In this document: one piece after another, positions 61,467 through 64,000 of the stretch
Numbering within the stretch: the first letter of the stretch is position 1
How the letters are laid out: every line of letters begins with the position of its first letter
DNA from: Devosia epidermidihirudinis
GTDB taxonomy: Bacteria; Pseudomonadota; Alphaproteobacteria; Rhizobiales; Devosiaceae
NCBI RefSeq assembly: GCF_000971295.1
Contig: NZ_LANJ01000011.1
Coordinates: 496,001-560,000 of the forward strand
Direction: 5' to 3'
DNA length: 64,000 nt
The notes under the pieces: model-generated
What the model was told of the DNA's origin: nothing
The model's input: the letters and a program-made list of their open reading frames with translations, nothing else
Databases searched by the model: none
Made by a program: the position numbers and the translations under genes

Positions 61467-62533
61467 CCCGGATCGACTGGCTCTTACTGCGCCGCCTCGG
61501 AAGCCGCATTGGCGTCACCCTGTTCATTTTCTACGGCATCATTGCGCTGGTGGAATCGCTCGACACCTGGCGCTTCAACTTCGTCGCCAGCAATCAGGGT
61601 ACGCACATGGCCATCCTGATGGTGGCGATGAGCGGCGTGCGCTGGACCATCAAGACCCTCCCAGTCACGGTTTTGATGGGCGCGATCATTGGCATGATCG
61701 ACCTCAAGGCCCGTCACGAACTGACGGTGATCAAGGCCAGCGGCATCTCGATATGGCGGGCCGTGCGGGCGCCGACCATTGCGCTGATCCTTGTGAGTTT
61801 TGCCATCGCGCTGGGTGCGGAGACGGTCAGCACGCAGATCAACCGCGAACTCAGCCCCGCCCCACCCGGCCAGGCAAACCTATCCATGCCCAATGGAGAA
61901 ATCTGGCTGGAGCAACGCGGTGGGGATCAGCACTATGTTCTCAAGGCAAGCGGTATGCAGGCCGGTGGCTCTAAGCTGGGTGACGTGACGGTGTTCAACC
62001 TCACGCGATCAGGCCAACACCGGATTGAAGCGCCGGAAGCGCTCCTCGAAAATGGCGAATGGGTATTCCCAACCGCTATCGCGCTCAGCCCCGATTCTCC
62101 GCCCGCAACGCTGACGAACTATCGTCTGCCCACAACCTCTTCGCAGACCGAGATCGACCTAAAACTGACCTCGACCGACGACCTGACTTTTTTCGAGCTG
62201 GTGCAGCTGCTTCAAGCCGGTGTGGCCGATAGCAGCATCCGTTCCGCGGCGGCCATGCGCATGGTCAAACTGTTGGCACTTCCTCTTGTGCTAACCGGGT
62301 CGCTGTTCATTGCTTTTGCATTTACCGCAGGTTATCGAAGGTCATCTAATTATGGTCCTGCGGTACTCTATGGGATCGTGCTTGGGTTCGTTGTTTTCGT
62401 GATTACCGAGATGGCTGACCGGGCCGGGTCAACCGGCGTTCTCGACCCCACGTTTGCGGCAGTCGGACCTGCAGTCGTAGCAATCGTCATTGGCGTGACG
62501 TTGTTGCTATACAAGGAAGACGGGCGAACGTGA
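61463..62533 (+). CDS. lptG: LPS export ABC transporter permease LptG
   Basis: A 356-aa partner permease to LptF with the same topology: membrane segments at residues about 15-35, 50-70 and 100-120, a periplasmic beta-domain, and three C-terminal segments from about 270. The coupling region IGMIDLKARHELTVIKASGI is the family signature. It overlaps lptF by four bases at its start and lptD by four bases at its end (GTGA), so the LptF-LptG-LptD export chain is one coupled unit. Confidence 0.92.
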   Translation: MTRIDWLLLRRLGSRIGVTLFIFYGIIALVESLDTWRFNFVASNQGTHMAILMVAMSGVRWTIKTLPVTVLMGAIIGMIDLKARHELTVIKASGISIWRAVRAPTIALILVSFAIALGAETVSTQINRELSPAPPGQANLSMPNGEIWLEQRGGDQHYVLKASGMQAGGSKLGDVTVFNLTRSGQHRIEAPEALLENGEWVFPTAIALSPDSPPATLTNYRLPTTSSQTEIDLKLTSTDDLTFFELVQLLQAGVADSSIRSAAAMRMVKLLALPLVLTGSLFIAFAFTAGYRRSSNYGPAVLYGIVLGFVVFVITEMADRAGSTGVLDPTFAAVGPAVVAIVIGVTLLLYKEDGRT

Positions 62534-64000
62534 CGAAGTCTTGGGGCGCAAAAATCAGGGCATCGCTTCGGCTGGCTTGCGCCAGCGCGACGCTTTGTCT
62601 GGTCGCTACCCCCGCGGTGTTTGCGCAAGGGCTCATTCCCGTAGATTTTTTCAACGCCCCGATTAACCCAAGTGCCCCGACAGCGGTTGAGGCGGCCACG
62701 CTTGCGTTCGACGCAAAAAGTAACGTCATCACCGCCACCGGCAATGTTGTTTTGAAGGCTGATGGCTACACGCTGAGTGGCAACAACCTGGTCTACAACC
62801 GGGTGACGCGCGACCTGCGCATGACCGGTAATGTCAGCGTACGTGATCCCTCCGGCAACGTCATGGAGTCGCAAGACCTCAACGTGACGGGCGGCCTCAA
62901 ACAGGCGTTTATCAACGCCATGACCATCACCGCCTATGACGGATCGCGCATCACAGCGGACAGCGCCGACTACAGCCAGGCGCTGCAGACGCTGCTCAAC
63001 AACGTAACCTACGCGCCCTGTGGCGAATGCGTTGATGCCAAAGGTCGGAAGATCGGCTGGTCGGTTCACGCAACGACAGGCACGAAAAACGAAGTCGACA
63101 ATTCGGTAACGCTCGAGCAGCCAAGCTTGGCTTTGCTCGGTATTCCAGTTTTCTGGCTGCCCTATCTATGGCTACCGGACCTGAGCGCGAACACCGTCGC
63201 CTCGATTCAAATGCCGAACTTCTCGTACAGCGACAAAACCGGCGGACGGGCGGAGATCCCGATCACTGCCTATTCCAGCCGCTGGACAGATATCATACTG
63301 ACGCCAACGCTGATGAGCCGCCAGGGCTTGCTGGTGGGGGCAGAATGGATCCAGCGCTTTGAGTTCGGCGCCATCCGCGTAAAAGCATCGGGCCTCTACC
63401 AGTTGGATCAAACTGCGTTTTCGTTTCCGGAAGCGCAGCGCGACTGGCGTGGTGCTATCCAGACATCAGGCGAGTTCACCCCTGCACAGGATTGGACTGT
63501 CGGCTGGAGCTACACGGCCTTCACCGATGCCGCGTATTTGCCGGATTACAACCTGACCGTCGGGAAATCCTCGGTCGACGAGATTTACGCCACGAACCTG
63601 ACCAACAACACTTTCATCGACGCGCGCGTGCAGCACTTCAATCTGCTGGGCGACGTTTATGCGGCTGACCAGGAAAAGCAGGGCGAAACGTTGCCAACGG
63701 TGCGTTTCGATCACGTCGAAGAGCTGGCACCCGGTTTTGGTCGCATCGATATCAGCGCCAAACTACTGGGCGTCCAGCGCCAGCGCGACGCCACTAGCGT
63801 GGTCAATGGTGTCCCCTACTCTTTCGGCTACGCTGGCAACAAGCAGCATGCGAGTTTGCAGGCCGGATGGCAGAAGCAATGGATTGGCGCCGGCGGCTTT
63901 GTCGCGACGCCCTATCTCGGTGGCCGCGCCGACGTAGCCTATTACGATGGCAACAGCCCTGACCCCGTCGCGCCCGGCGAAACCACACTGTGGAGTGCAA
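62530..64000 (+). CDS. lptD: LPS-assembly protein LptD, N-terminal part (runs off the window)
   Basis: At least 490 aa of the outer-membrane LPS translocon. The GTG at 62530 overlaps the lptG stop. A signal peptide (cut after VFAQ, residue 33) is followed by the OstA-like jellyroll (AATLAFDAKSNVITATGNVV, LSGNNLVYNRVTRDLRMTGN), then the LptD_C barrel, which begins with the LPYLWLPDLS region and alternating strands. Cys residues in YAPCGECVDAKG are conserved in alphaproteobacterial LptD. The barrel continues beyond position 64000. In related genomes surA and pdxA usually follow. Confidence 0.92.
   Translation, partial: MTKSWGAKIRASLRLACASATLCLVATPAVFAQGLIPVDFFNAPINPSAPTAVEAATLAFDAKSNVITATGNVVLKADGYTLSGNNLVYNRVTRDLRMTGNVSVRDPSGNVMESQDLNVTGGLKQAFINAMTITAYDGSRITADSADYSQALQTLLNNVTYAPCGECVDAKGRKIGWSVHATTGTKNEVDNSVTLEQPSLALLGIPVFWLPYLWLPDLSANTVASIQMPNFSYSDKTGGRAEIPITAYSSRWTDIILTPTLMSRQGLLVGAEWIQRFEFGAIRVKASGLYQLDQTAFSFPEAQRDWRGAIQTSGEFTPAQDWTVGWSYTAFTDAAYLPDYNLTVGKSSVDEIYATNLTNNTFIDARVQHFNLLGDVYAADQEKQGETLPTVRFDHVEELAPGFGRIDISAKLLGVQRQRDATSVVNGVPYSFGYAGNKQHASLQAGWQKQWIGAGGFVATPYLGGRADVAYYDGNSPDPVAPGETTLWSA

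Noticed and set aside
1..64000. CRISPR arrays, prophage, IS elements, attachment sites
   Set aside because: No regularly spaced repeats, transposase, integrase or phage structural gene is visible; the tRNA-Ser gene has no partial duplicate or integrase beside it.

Overview
The window looks like a chromosomal stretch of an alphaproteobacterium of the Hyphomicrobiales, most likely Devosia or a close relative. The evidence is the high GC content, the rnc-lepB-acpS-pyrE-rsh-rpoZ order, an Omp2-type porin, a ferritin-like MbfA gene behind an Irr-type iron box, and the pepA / lptF-lptG-lptD arrangement. This placement comes from gene content and order; no database was searched. No phage, IS element, plasmid gene or CRISPR array is visible.

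Region 1 (1-7.6 kb) is a housekeeping block on the minus strand: RNase III (partial), signal peptidase I, AcpS, PyrE, the RelA/SpoT homologue, RNA polymerase omega, SmpB and DapA, with a NYN-domain nuclease on the plus strand. Region 2 (7.8-16 kb) is envelope biology: a soluble-type lytic transglycosylase, an alpha/beta-hydrolase-fold protein that has lost its catalytic residues, a giant OmpA-family protein built from BON-like repeats with two small membrane proteins downstream, and a porin. Region 3 (16-25 kb) holds an SDR enzyme, an amino-sugar recycling locus (nagA, GntR regulator, murQ), small regulators, a GDPD-like enzyme, an inositol monophosphatase and an O-antigen-ligase-like membrane protein.

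Region 4 (25.1-31 kb) is the most interesting. It has a free-standing riboflavin kinase, a flavin reductase, a PadR regulator, a group C flavin monooxygenase and an NMT1/THI5-type ABC importer. This set matches the activities of the described riboflavin-catabolic (rca) genes, with an importer and a regulator added. An identical 15-bp motif lies upstream of both transcription units, so they are probably controlled together. Together they would import riboflavin, convert part of it to FMN, reduce it, and cleave riboflavin oxidatively.

Region 5 (31-45.6 kb) carries redox and stress genes: a DipZ-type thiol-disulfide protein, tRNA-Ser, a GST, a TauE-type exporter, a molybdopterin oxidoreductase, MbfA under a double iron box, an Rrf2 / thioredoxin-reductase-like pair, a guanidinium exporter behind a guanidine-II riboswitch, and an MFS/MarR pair. 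Region 6 (45.6-64 kb) has a DEAD-box helicase, ndk, a GT92-like glycosyltransferase bracketed by direct repeats, an inverse autotransporter with a beta-helix passenger, an ABC-F protein, two tandem DUF4344 metallopeptidases, a siderophore-type binding protein, holC, pepA and the start of lptF-lptG-lptD, which runs off the window.

Intergenic spaces contain several palindromic repeat families, including two copies of a 105-bp bipartite element in opposite orientation, and good intrinsic terminators.
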